This document shows positions 13,591 to 25,602 of a stretch of DNA of 64,000 nucleotides, piece by piece. Under the pieces are notes generated by a model. The model ran no database searches. It had not been told where the DNA came from and was given only the letters and a program-made list of their open reading frames with translations. Location: contig CM020507.1 of NCBI GenBank assembly GCA_009823395.1, forward strand, positions 1,727,501 through 1,791,500. Direction: 5' to 3'. The position numbers were made by a program, and so were the translations under genes. The stretch's first letter is position 1. Each line of letters starts with the position of its first letter. The DNA is from Thamnaconus septentrionalis. Its lineage: Eukaryota > Chordata > Actinopteri > Tetraodontiformes > Monacanthidae.

Positions 13591-16500
13591 TGGAGAGCCC
13601 GGAAAAAAAAAAATTTTTTTAAAAAAGGTTTCCACCCCTTTGGGGGGAAAAACTTGGGGCCGACTTGCGAACTAGGGAGTTAAACGGGAGTTTTTAAAAA
13701 CCCGGGAAAGAAAACCCAGGAGGAAAAAAAAAATTTTAAAAAAAAGGGAGGGGTTTGGGAAAGGTTGGGGAACGGAAGGCCCAAAAAAAATTTGGAAAGC
13801 AAAAGACTTTAAGGGGGAAAAAATTTTTTAATTTTTTTAATAAATTTTTTTTAAAAATAAAACAAAGGGGGGAATTTTTCGGGGATGGAAAAAGGTTGGG
13901 GGAAGGGGCCCCTTTAAAAATTAAAAAGGGGTTTTTAAAAGTAAAAAAGGGTTCCCGGGCGGAGGGGTTCGGGGCCCCTTGGGGGAGGGAAAAACTAAAA
14001 GGTCAAAATTTGGGGTTCCCAGAAAATTTTAAGGGGGGAAAATGGGGGAGGAGAGGGCTGGGTTCCCGGTAAGGGGGAAAAACCCTTTTGGGGGGAGGAA
14101 AAATTAAAGGGGGAAAAAGCCTAAAAGGGAAAAAGTGGGAAAAAAACCCCCCCAAAAAACAAAAAAAAGGGGGAGGGGAAAAAAAATAATTTACAAAGCC
14201 AAAAAGAAAATTTTTCCCTTTGGAAGGGGCCCGGGCCAAACCCAAAAGGACGGGGGAGGGGGCCCGGGGGTTAGGGCCCAAGGGCAGCGGGAATTTGGGC
14301 GGAGAGGAAAGGAGAAGGGAAAGGGGAACGGTTAAAGCCTAATTTTACGGATTTTTATTTTTAGTGGGGGTTTCCAGGGCCCTAAGGTTGGAAAGGGAAA
14401 ATTTTTGCGGAGGGAAAGGGGCAAACCTGAGGGGAAAAAGGGGGTGGAAAAATCGGGATTTGAGTATAGGCCCGGGGCCCCAGGAAACGGGGCTGGGGTT
14501 AAAGGGAAAAAGGGGGGAAGAAAGAAAATTAGGGCCCTGGGGGGGGGTAAACTAAAAAAGGGGAAGATTAAAAAAAAAGGGGAAAAGGGGAAATTCCAAA
14601 ATAAGGTTAATTTGGGGGGGGCGGAAGGTTCAAAAAATTAGTTTGGGGGGGGGGAAAAGGGGAAAGTTCAAAAGCAGGACAGGGGAAGCTGGAAAAAAGG
14701 GCGGGGGAAGGCTTAAAAGGCCGGGAGTTAAGGGGAAAAAATTAAAATAAATTTGGGGGTGGGGATTCAGGGGAAGCGGGGAATTCAGGGAAAAATTGGA
14801 GGAGGTGGAATTGGGGGGTTCAAAACTGGGGGGGAAAGGGGGTTGAGGGGGGAGGTGAAACTGGGGGGCAGGAGGAAGCTAACAAGGAACAATTGGGGAA
14901 AAGTGGAAATTCAAAACTGGGGGGTTCAAGGGGGGGCGGGGAAATTTAAGGGGAAAGGGCTGGAGGGGTTGGGAGGAAGCTGGGGGGGGAAAAATGGGGA
15001 GGTTAAGGGGAAGGAGGAAAGCAAGGTTAAAAGGGTGGGAAGAAAGTGGAGGGGAAGGCGGAGGGGTCAGGAGAAACTGGAAGGGGTTAAAAGGGAGGGG
15101 TTAAGGGCTGAGGAGGAAGGGGAAGTGGAAGGGGTTGGGGAAGGAAATGAGGGAGGGTTTCAGGGGCAAAAAAGGGGCTTTGGAGATTTCCCCCAAAGGG
15201 GGGGGTAGGGGAGGGGAATTTTCGAACCCGGGGGAAAAATAAAATTCACCAAAAGGGAAACCCCCTTTTTTTCCGGGCCCCCCCCGGGTCCGGGCCCCCT
15301 TCCCTTTGCCCGGGGCGGCCCCGGGTGGTTTTCGAAAACGGGGGGGACGCGGGAAATCAGGGGAGGGATAAGGGGAAAACCCAAAACCAAGGCCCCTTTT
15401 TTTGGTTGGTAACCCCCATTTGCAATTTTTTTGCAAAGGTTCCCCTTTTCAAAAGGGGGGTTTTTGTTTTGCATCTCAAAACCCCCTTTTATCCCCATTT
15501 TTTGGTTTTCAAAGTACGCCCAGGAAAAAAACCGGGGGATTTCAAATAAAGTAAAAATTTTTTAAATTTAAAACCCAAATAAACAATTTTTTCTTTTTTG
15601 TAAAATTTTTGGTTTTACTTTTTGGGGGGTTTTAATAAGCCCGAAAATCTAAAAAAAGGCCGGGAAACTTAAACTTTGTAAAAGGTTATTTTTTCCCCCC
15701 CCAAAAAAACCAAAAAAAAAAAAAACTTTTTCCATTTTTCTTTTTTAAAAAATTTGGGAAAAGGGTTTTAAAAAAAAGGAAACCCCTTTTCCCCAGGTTG
15801 GGGAAGGGAGGAAAGTGAGTCCCCGGCAAAAAAAAACAAGACCCCAAAAACAAAGTGCCTTGCCCTTAAAACAAGGGGTAAACACGGGGCCGCTTTTCCC
15901 CTTCAAAAGGGCCTTTTTCAGGGGAAAACCCCTGTCCCGAAAAATCCAGACCAAAAAGGGAGGGTTCCTGGGTTCAAAAAAGGGGGGAGGGTCAAACCGG
16001 CGGTAAGGCAAGGGGCCCAGGGGCCTAAAATTTAGGGGCCCCGTTCAAGGACACCCCCTCCCTTTTTCCCAGGGCCCATTTTTTTGGGGGGGCGGTAAAC
16101 TGGGGAGGAACCCGGGAAAAAGGTTTGGGGACCCGGCACCCTTCATTTAAAAGCCCAAAACCCCCACGGTTTGGGGTCCCCCCATTCCCGGGTTTCCGCC
16201 CTCATTTCCCGGCCCCTCGCCCGCCCCCCTGACCCGGGCCCCAAAATTCATTCCCCCCAGTTCCCCCCCGGGCCTTTCCTTATTTAAAGCCCCCGTCCCC
16301 AAAACCCGCCAAAGGGGGGCCTCCCATCCCCCGAGCCCCCGGGCCCCTCCACTCAAATTTGTCCTTGGGCCCAACTCAAGGCCAAGCCAATTCCCAAAAT
16401 TTTTTCTACCCCCAGGGGACACCCCCTGGGGGGGGAAAATTTCCCCCCCACCCCCCCCTTTCCCTTTTCTTCTCAAAACCCCCCTTTTTCCCCCTTTCCA

Positions 16501-19500
16501 GGGTGAGGGGCCTTGAAAGGGGGGGTTTCCCTGCTGGGGCCCTCCACCGTCCAAATTTCCCCAAACCCAAAAAGGGGGGAAAAAAGGTAAAAAAATTTTT
16601 TTTCGATGGGTTTAAATTCCACGGCCGGGAGAGGCGCCCGGGTTCCAAAGGGTTTCCCGAAAAAACGAAAAAGGAAGCTAAAGTTATTTTAATCCCCTTT
16701 CCACCCTGTTAAAATGACCCCCAACCGGGCCTGGGGAAAACAACAAAGGAAGCCCGGGGGCGTTTCCCGTTTTCCCCCTTTGGGCCCTCCAAGTCCTCAC
16801 CTGTCTAAACCTCCATGCCCTAAACCCAAAAGGGCCCCGCCCCCTTTTCCCCCTTTCCCCCCCCCCCCCCCCCCCTTTGCTACCCCTACCTTTCCCCCAT
16901 TTCACCCTTCTTCCCCCACCTGCAACCCCCCCCTGCCTCCCAACCCCCTTGCCCTTTTCTCAACCCCCCCATTTCCCCCCATTTACTGCCCTCCCCCACC
17001 TTACCCTTTCCCACCCTACCCAACCCCCCCCTGTTCACCCCCCCTTTCCCCCCACCCCAGCCCTTGGGTTTTCCCCCCCTTTGTCTCCCCATGGGGCCAC
17101 CCCCCCTTTTTCCCTTCCAGCCCCCCCGCCCCCCCCCCCTTTCCCCTCCCCTTTTTTCCCCCCCCCCCCCTTCTCCCCCTTTAACCCCACCCCTCCCCCA
17201 CCCCCAACCCTTTATGCCCTTTAGGGGCCCTCCCCTTTTTTCCCCCCTGTTTCTCACCCCCACCCCCCCAAACTCCCCGTTTGGGGAAACCCCGCCCCTC
17301 CCCTTTTATCAGTTATTTCCATGCCAGGGGGTTTTTTTTGGTTTTCCCACCAAATTAAATTTTAATTTTTCCCATTTTCCCGCCTTTAATTTAAACCCCC
17401 ATGAAAAACCCCATTTTTGGTTATTTGGGGGTTTTTTGCCCCCCTCTTTAGCCGTTTTAATTCCCTGCCCCCTGGTTTTTTCCCGGACCGGTTTCCGGTT
17501 TATTGTTAAAATTAAAAACCCCCCCGGTTTGGTAAACCCCAGGGGCCCCCCCGGGCCTTTTTCAACGTGGGGGCCAAGGGGTTTTGGGTTTTTGTGGTGG
17601 TGTGGCCTCACGTCCCGGGCCACGCCACCTGGGTTCAGGCTTCAGCTGGTCTGAGCTGCCCCAGCTGGGCCTTCAGCGTCACCTCCCAGGCGACGAGTTT
17701 TGAGCTGGTCCTGCCGCGGTGGACTGGTGTGGTTGTGTGGGTTTTTGTGAGGATGACCGGCACAGGCGCCTCTCTGGAACCCGGTGAGGCGACCCGCCCG
17801 TGTCCTGTCAAACTGTGGTTGGAACCACCAAAAATAAATTATGATTTAAATGTTTAAATTTTTTTGGGGAACCCCGAGTGGCAAATTCTCAATATAAAAG
17901 GCCAAAAATGATTTGGAAAACCATTAAAAAGTAGAGTCCCATTCAAAATATATCACAGTATTTCACTTTATTTTAAAAACCACCTCAAAAGCCTAAGAGG
18001 AATTTTAAAAAAAAGGGTTGAAGGTTAAAACCATAAATTATAAAATTTGCCAGGGGGCCATTTTTTCAAATTCAAGAAGGGAGAAATTTGGGGTTTACAG
18101 GAACCCCAAAATAACCCAATTTCAGTAAAATTGTTTAGGCAGTTAACCCAATTCAAAAGATGGGGAAACAACTTTTTGAGCATTTCCACAAAAGAATCCC
18201 AGCCAAATTTGGGACTTTTTGAAAAAATTTTTCAGCTAATAAAACCCACAAAACCCAACAACTCAGGGGAAATTTAATTTTTAAAATGGGGTTTTTTTAA
18301 GCCCTCAAAGCGCCAAATTTCCAGATTAAACAAATAATAATTTCATAACCCTCCCTAATATTTCACTTTCCAACCCTTTAATGAATCAGGGGTCAACAAC
18401 TTTTCCAGGAATATTCTTTTTCTGGAGCCCCGGGACCCAAATTTACTTTATAAAAGAAACCCTAATAATTTCCGTTGAAATTTCCATTGCCCGGTATTTT
18501 ATTTTTCTGGTTTTTCCCTTTCTGTGGACTTAGGTTCATTGTGCCTGGGAGGCCTAACCCGTTGATTTTTGGAAATTTTTGGCCTTTTGGAGGACCCAAA
18601 GGGAATTTGCCAGAATGGTAGCCGTTTCCATGAAGGTAGGGAAACCCATCTTTACTTCAGGGACCGGGGCTTTTTGGTGGGGAAAATGGAAAATTTTTTT
18701 CCAGGCCCGGCCCGGCGGCCCTGCCCGTCTGCGGCCTGTTTCGCAACTTGTCTTCGGGCCCCATGTGGCCCTCCGCCCGCCCTTCCACTGGGCCTTCAAC
18801 GGGCCTCCAGCGGGCCACCGGCCGATGGCCAGGTTAAGCCTGCTAATCCTGTCCTTTGCAGGGGTTCATCCCACCTGCCCGGCTGCCCTTTGTGGGTGTT
18901 CCCCCGCCCACTGATAGCCTGCGTCCTCCATTGGAAGCTGTGAACTGACCGGGCGCCCTCCTTCCACTCCCACCTGTTCTGTGTTCCGGTCAAAACTTGT
19001 TTAAAATTTGAATTTTTTCCCAAAATGTAAAAGGCCTTTAAAGGCTTCTGTTTTGTGCCTTGGGCCTTTTGCTAAAAGAAAAAACCATTTCAAATTGAGT
19101 CCAAATTCCAAGTGTTAATCCATTAATTAAACTTTTTTTGGACTTCAAATCCTCTTTCAAAAAATTGAATTCCATAATTTAAAATGCATTTTCAAATAAA
19201 TGTTGGATAAATAAATATTATACCAAAATTAAACATTAAAAGTTTTTTTTTTAAATTTTAAAATGAAAAACCTTTTATTACCATTCCAAATTTAATTAAG
19301 CATTTTTTAAATTTTATTAAACAGCATTAAAACCACAAACCCACCCAGTTATTTTTTGAGGTTTTTTTCGCCCGCAAAACGAATAAAATTAAATTTTGAT
19401 TTGAATTTTTTAAAATAGCCAATTTTTTTTAATTCAGTCAAACCTTTTCAATACAATTTTCGTACCCGAATCAAACTTTTTAAAAGCTTTTTTAGTCCTA

Positions 19501-22500
19501 GTTTCCTTAATTTTTCGCTTTTCCGGCTCCTCAGCTTCCGCCCCAGCCTTTGTTTTCGAGGGTCCGGGTTAGCCGAGGTGGCCCCTGCTGGGGAGGTCGG
19601 GTGGCGCCCACCCCACCCAAGGGGCCCTTTTGTCAATGAAAACCTTTTCCGAGCCAAACAGGGCCTTGGCGGCTCCGCGCGTGACCTTAAAACCATCTGA
19701 AATCTTCTAAATGTGATCATGGCCTGGTCTTTTTCCTTAGGGGTTACGGCCAGGAAAGGTCATGGAAGGCTATGCTTCCAGTGCTTGAGGGGCAAAATCC
19801 CTCGGCTTTTGGGGTGCCCCCGCCCGCATTGTTTATTGGGCCCATTGAAGCGGATACCTGAGCGCTCCTTTACCCCTCCATTGTGCTGGGGTCCACAAAC
19901 CCACACCACCCCACCCCACCGGGCCTGAAGGTTGGGTGTTCTGGCGCCCTTTCCAAGGGGCGCAAAAGTTCCCCTGAGTGGCCTTCCAGGGGAGCCAAAA
20001 ACATCGTTTTCTTTTTCAGGAAAAATTGAACCTTCCTTTTAACCCATTAACCACAAGGTTTAAAATTCCAACAAAAAAACAAACACCACACTTTTCTTCC
20101 ATCTTTTCTCAAGAAAAACCTGGAATTCACCAGAATTTGATTTAAAAGCCTTTTGAAATTTCATTAAACAAGATCTGACCGAAGGGCAAACCAGGGCGGC
20201 CGGGTTTTAACGCCAAAACGCTGGTTTTTGATTGGTTTAGCCGATTTTGTCTTATCTCGGTTCGGCATTTCAAAAAGAGCAACCACGCCCCCACCGGGAC
20301 CCTTGCTTGTCTTGCCCGCCCTCAGCCTTGCCCGCCTCCAGCCCCCCTGCAGGCCCGCCTCCAGCCTGCTTCGAGGGTGGGTTAGCCCAGGTCGCGACCC
20401 CCTGCTGGGGGTCCTGTGGGACCACAACCACAAAAAAAAAACCAATTTAAAAAGACCCAAGAGGAAGACAAAAAGGTTGGCGGTGAAGGACGCGTGCCCC
20501 GACTGCTCTTTCTTTTAAAACACTGGGCAGCCTTTAAAAAAAAGTTAAACAGAAAGTCAAGAAACCACCTGCTGTGGTGGGTTGGCCAAAAACAGTTAAC
20601 AACAGAGGGGTGAACCCGGGATTCTTATGGGCCCTTGTGAAGGGTCAAAAACCTTTGCGCTGCGCTGTGTGCCCCTTGTGCTGGGGTTTCCCACACACAC
20701 ACCACAACCACAAAAAGCCTGAGTTTTCGCTCTCCTCCCTCTCTCCCTATTCCTCCCCCCTCTGCTTCCAAATCCTCTTCCCTCCCCTCCCCGGGTCTTT
20801 CCCACCCCCCCCCCCCCTCCTCCTCCGAACTCCGAAGCCCAGTTTCCCCTTGGGCTTCATTCTGAATTGCCTGGGGGAGCAACCCCGGGGGGAAATCCCC
20901 GCCCGGGCTTTCGGGGGGGGCTCTCACCGCCCAGCTGTCCTAGTCGTCTCCCTCGGGGGAGGAAGGTTAAGGGGCCCCACGCCCCTTTGGCTGCTCAGCC
21001 AGCCGGCCGGCTGGAGGCGTTGCGCCGGTGGACAGAGACCCAACCAAAGAAGCGCCGAGGGGCGCGCAAACCAAAACGGTGGGTCTCGGGAGGCAAAACC
21101 CCCCAAAACCCAAAACAAAAAAAGCAGGGGAAAGCAAAAAAGGTGGGGTTAAGAGCCAAGGTGGGGCGACCCGCTCCTCCACCCACTGGGCCGCGCCAAA
21201 ACAGGAAGTGTCTTGACCTACGGTGTTGTGTTTTTTGGTTTCAAAAAGTAACCAGAAATTGGTATCTGACGGTTGGCGTTTTTCTGGCAAAGCAACTTTT
21301 TGGGGTGTGTGCTTTTTTAAAGGTTATATCAAACCAATAATTGTTTTTTCCCCCCCTCCTTTTTTTTTTCCCTTTTTTTTTTTCCCTTTTTCCCCCTTTC
21401 CTTCCGAACCCGCGAATTCAGCCCTTCCTCTCCGTCTGGGGTTTTAAAAAAAGTCTGCTTTTTGAAACACAGGAAACCCCCCGCCGGAAGGGAGGGGCTG
21501 CAGGCGACACGCCGCTGTCCAAGGGAGACTCCCTGGTGGGGGGGTTTCGGGCGGCGCGGCCTTTGGCTGCCCGGCCCGGCTGGGCTTGGGCCGCGGGTTA
21601 GCATGGAGGCGACAGGCCCGGGGGACAGGGGTATGGGTGAACGGGCCCCACGTGAACGCAGGGGAAAGCTCAAAAGCCCGCTTTGTGGGGTACGGGTCGA
21701 GGTTTACTCCCCTGCCTTTGGGACACCCCAAGCAGCGAAGGGCCCATGCCACACAGGCCTGGCCCCACCAACAAACTTAAAAAGGTTTCAAAAGGTCCAA
21801 AATGAGAATTTCAAGGTTGCTTATTTTCAGTTAATTGGGTTGAAAATTTTAAAGGAAAATATAAACAATATTTGTTTATTAAAAAAAAGATTTTGGGGTT
21901 TTGGGTGCTTTTAATTTGAAAATTTATCGCCAAAGGTTACCACAGGGAACCCTGTTAATTCAGGCCCTAAGGCCTTTCAATCATAATAAAAAGAAAATAA
22001 AGAGAGAAAAAAAAAAAAAAACTGAAGAGAGTTAGAAACAGGAAGAGGGCCCCGGGGTTGGCACCCCTTTTTTAAAGACTCAAATTTAAACCACAAAAAA
22101 AGGCCATTTTACGCGTAAATTCACGAAAAAAGGACCTCAAAATTTGTTCCGGGTGGTGGCTGCATTTCCCCCCCCCAAAAAACCATTGGGGTTCTCGTCC
22201 CCTCTTCACTCAGGTCTTCCTATTGCTGGGGCGCACCTCCTGCTGCCGGGTTTTCTACGGAGGAGGGAAATGGTGGAGGAAGAGGGAAAAACAGGATGGG
22301 GCTTTGTTTTCCTGTGAGGGGACTTCCTGCCGGACCACCCGCAGTGACCGCAACACCACACAGAGAAAACACAACCCCCCACCCTACAAAACCGGGTCAA
22401 GTACCTTAACTGAGACCATTTTAGGGGGTCCCTGGCCTTGTCCTGTCTGAGTGGGTTTGGGGAAAAGGTTTTTCCCGAAAAGGAAAAACAAAAAAAAAAG

Positions 22501-24100
22501 AAAGGCCTGGGAAGGCTTCACTCACCACCTTCAGAAGGAGAAATGGAAGGAGGGAAGAAAGGCTCTGAAGAAGAGTGAAAACCAGGAAAACAGAACAGTT
22601 TTCAATCATTATTGGATATAAATGGTGTTTTTTTTGGTTTTTTGCAGTTGAGCAATGATTTTTCAGTGCTTCCCTTCTTATAGCATGGTTCCCCCACTGC
22701 CCCTTGGAGGGTCTCCAAGTAGGGGGCCCATTTATCCACACAATAAATAAAAAAAAAAAAAAAACCCAACCAAACTTTCATACAGAAAAAAATACGATTT
22801 TTAAGCCATTGGCCTTCCCGGGGTGATTGAAGGTTGCCACCCCAACCCAAAAAAAGGGGGGGCTCGGGACGGCTTCCCCACCGTGGTCTATGGCTCGAGG
22901 GCGCACCTGGCCCTGCAGCGAGGAAAGGGAATAGGGGAGGAAGAGGAAAGAAAGGGGAGGAGGTGGGTTTTTTTGGGTTTTTGCTGGGTTCTCAGGCGGA
23001 TCTGCCCTGGGTTCTTCCCAGTAGCCCCAAAACACAACACACAAAAACACCAACCTCCGTTGGCTCACACAGGAGATTGGTTGCTCAGTTGTGCGACTGC
23101 AGTTTCCCCCGCCCCTGGGAGTGTGCGCCTGTTGTGGGCGTTCAGGCTCAGAGGGACATACTCCACCTCCGCTCTGCAAAAAAACAAAACACACACACAC
23201 ACACACACACACCAAAAAGGAAAACAATAAAGAACGAGACTTATATTTAAAATTGGGTGGCCACTTTTAGTGGGGGGGTGGGGGGGGGCCAGGAGGTTGG
23301 GGCCAGCCAGAGGAGCACCCAGTTCCATTCAGAGGCCTTGTGGTTTATTTAAAATTGGGTTGGTGGGTTTGGTCCCCAACCAACCAACCCCCCCACAACC
23401 CGCATGCCGGTTTTGCAGTCGTTCGACGAGTACTGCTCTGGGCATGCCGCCTTGATGCCTTGACGGCTCGCCCGGTCAAACAATGATGATGGAAAAAACA
23501 CACCAAACCTTCGAGAGCCCCACTGGCCGGTTGGCCTCGCCTCGGGCCGTTGCATTCCCCTTCCGTCCTCCATTTGGACAGGAAACAAATAGACAGGCCG
23601 GGGAAAATACCAATGCTGGAAAAAACAAAACTAACGGTGCTGAAGACCAGGCTCGGGAACAAAACAGAAAATTTTAATTTATTTTTTTTTTTTTTTTATT
23701 TTTTTAATAATATGCGCATTCCATTTCCAACTCTTAGTGGAATAACAACAACACAACACAAACACACCACTCCAGTGGAAACAATGTTGTCCAGTGCCTT
23801 TAAAACAACCGTTGAACAAAACCTGATGTTTGGAAATCTTTTAAAAATTAATGTGAAGAATTGTCCACCTCAATTTGAAAGCCAACAAACCCCACACAAA
23901 AAAAAATAAAAGGGAACCACGACAAAAAGATTTAAATGGGGGCCACCGTTGCTGTGGGGTGTGGTGTGTTGGTGTGTGCTCTGAAGGGCAGCAGCCCAGG
24001 TGCTTAGTCTCCGGCGTGTTTGTTTCAAACAGAGTTGGCGCAAAGGGAGCCAGAACTGGCCAACAAAAAAAAAAAAAAAAAAAATAAAAAATAAATAAAT
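13590..24100. other. Low-fidelity sequence block
   Basis: From about 13590 the text changes abruptly to stretched runs (GGGG, AAAA, CCCC, TTTT) with almost no ordinary sequence. 13.6-15.2 kb is nearly all G and A; 16.7-17.3 kb is nearly all C and T. Patches of normal-looking sequence return at 17560-17830, 18700-18960, 20290-20420, 20620-21060, 21480-21760 and 22860-23660, still broken by homopolymer stretching. This resembles unpolished or low-quality read tails filling a gap. No gene can be annotated reliably, although remnants of tti2 3' exons, the last c5 exon or an intervening gene may be hidden here. Confidence 0.85.
23065..23173 (-). other. Possible terminal coding exon of an unidentified gene
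   Basis: On the minus strand a pyrimidine-rich acceptor ending TTTTTTTGCAG precedes an open frame reading AEVEYVPLSLNAHNRR and ending SNQSPV then TGA. It sits in one of the cleaner patches of the low-fidelity block. I do not recognise the peptide. It does not match the expected last exon of C5, which should carry a YPLDS...YWP-type sequence and a terminal Cys. It could be a real exon or a chance frame. Confidence 0.25.
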
Positions 24101-24419
24101 AAATCAAAGGGTGTTTGGCTCAGCAGCCCTGTGAGAGACCGGCGGGCGGAGATTAGTGTCGTTCCCCGGGCGGCTTAGTTGATCCCCGGCCGGCCTTCGC
24201 TGGAGCCCCACCCCCACCCTCCCCGCGTGGCTCGACTCCAACATCCGCAGAAAACTCATTTCCGAAGCTTCGGCAACATTTATTTTATTTTTTTATAATT
24301 TATATAGGACCAGGCACCCCTCAAAAATCCTTGTGGAACCGCGTCAGGCCGCAGGTGGAGCGCCCTCTGCCGGAAAAACCAATGTTGCCCCGGGTCGGTA
24401 TTAACACCATGAATTGACA

Positions 24420-24500
24420 AACCAGGTGAAAATAATTATTAATTAAAATTAATTAATTAATTATTAAAAATTAATTAATTAAAATTTAACTACAATGTTA
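24420..24500. repeat. AT-rich TTAATTAA tract
   Basis: A short stretch of alternating ATTAATTAAT words, nearly self-complementary, between the low-fidelity block and the 22-bp minisatellite. No function assigned. Confidence 0.6.
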
Positions 24501-24596
24501 ATTTTTGGAAGGATTGAGAAATCAAAGTTTTGGAAGAATCGACCTGGTTGTTTGAACACGCCTTGCTCTGGAAAATTTCTGTAAATTGTTTTGTGG

Positions 24597-25600
24597 AGGT
24601 TCAGCAGGAAGCTGGAGGAGGTTCAGGAGGAAGCTGGAGGAGGTTCAGCAGGAAGCTGGAGGAGGTTCAGGAGGAAGCTGGAGGAGGTTCAGGAGGAAGC
24701 TGGAGGAGGTTCAGGAGGAAGCTGGAGGAGGTTCAGGAGGAAGCTGGAGGAGGTTCAGCAGGAAGCGCGGAGGAGGTTCAGCAGGAAGCTGGAGGAGGTT
24801 CAGCAGGAAGCTGGAGGAGGTTGAGGAGGAAGCTGGAGGAGGTTCAGCAGGAAGCTGGAGGAGGTTCAGCAGGAAGCTGGAGGAGGTTCAGGAGGAAGCT
24901 GGAGGAGGTTCAGGAGGAAGCTGGAGGAGGTTCAGGAGGAAGCTGGAGGAGGTTCAGGAGGAAGCTGGAGGAGGTTCAGGAGGAAGCTGGAGGAGGTTCA
25001 GGAGGAAGCTGGAGGAGGTTCAGGAGGAAGCTGGAGGAGGTTGAGGAGGAAGCTGGAGGAGGTTCAGGAGGAAGCTGGAGGAGGTTCAGTAGGAAGCTGG
25101 AGGAAGTTCAGGAGGAAGCTGGAGGAGGTTCAGCAGGAAGCTGGAGGAGGTTCAGGAGGAAGCTGGAGGAGGTTGAGGAGGAAGCTGGAGGAGGTTCAGG
25201 AGGAAGCTGGAGGAGGTTGAGGAGGAAGCTGGAGGAGGTTCAGGAGGAAGCTGGAGGAGGTTCAGGAGGAAGCTGGAGGAGGTTCAGGAGGAAGCTGGAG
25301 GAGGTTCAGCAGGAAGCGCGGAGGAGGTTCAGGAGGAAGCTGGAGGAGGTTGAGGAGGAAGCTGGGGAGGTTCAGCAGGAAGCTGGAGGAGGTTCAGGAG
25401 GAAGCTGGAGGAGGTTGAGGAGGAAGCTGGAGGAGGTTCAGTAGGAAGCTGGAGGAGGTTCAGGAGGAAGCTGGAGGAGGTTCAGGAGGAAGCTGGAGGA
25501 GGTTGAGGAGGAAGCTGGAGGAGGTTCAGCAGGAAGCGGAGGAGGTTCAGGAGGAAGCTGGAGGAGGTTCAGCAGGAAGCACGGAGGAGGACGGAGACGG
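24597..25600. repeat. 22-bp minisatellite, about 45 units
   Basis: Tandem units of GAGGTTCAGGAGGAAGCTGG plus AG. Units differ mainly at one short site: CAGGAGG, CAGCAGG, CAGTAGG or GAGGAGG. Because 22 is not a multiple of 3, three units encode a 22-residue Glu/Gly/Arg peptide repeat with no stop, giving a spurious plus-strand ORF of 304 residues. The array abuts the last visible c5 exon at 25603, so it lies in the final c5 intron or its 3' flank. It is strongly purine-rich on the plus strand. Confidence 0.95.
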
Positions 25601-25602
25601 AC

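Noticed and set aside
14364..15208. Gly/Lys-rich ORFs on the plus strand
   Set aside because: Purely a product of the G/A-only low-fidelity sequence.
16714..17654. Pro-rich ORFs, superficially like proline-rich proteins
   Set aside because: Product of C/T-only low-fidelity sequence; no conserved motif.
18700..18948. A possible two-exon C-terminus ending DSLRPPLEAVN
   Set aside because: The candidate intron (18833-18861) would be only 29 bp, too short for a spliceosomal intron, and the peptide has no recognised homology.
24530..25444. A 304-residue plus-strand ORF with a 22-residue Glu/Gly/Arg repeat
   Set aside because: It is the 22-bp minisatellite cycling through three frames.
24597..25600. 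CRISPR-like regular repeats
   Set aside because: The units are contiguous with no unique spacers, and the context is a vertebrate nuclear gene.
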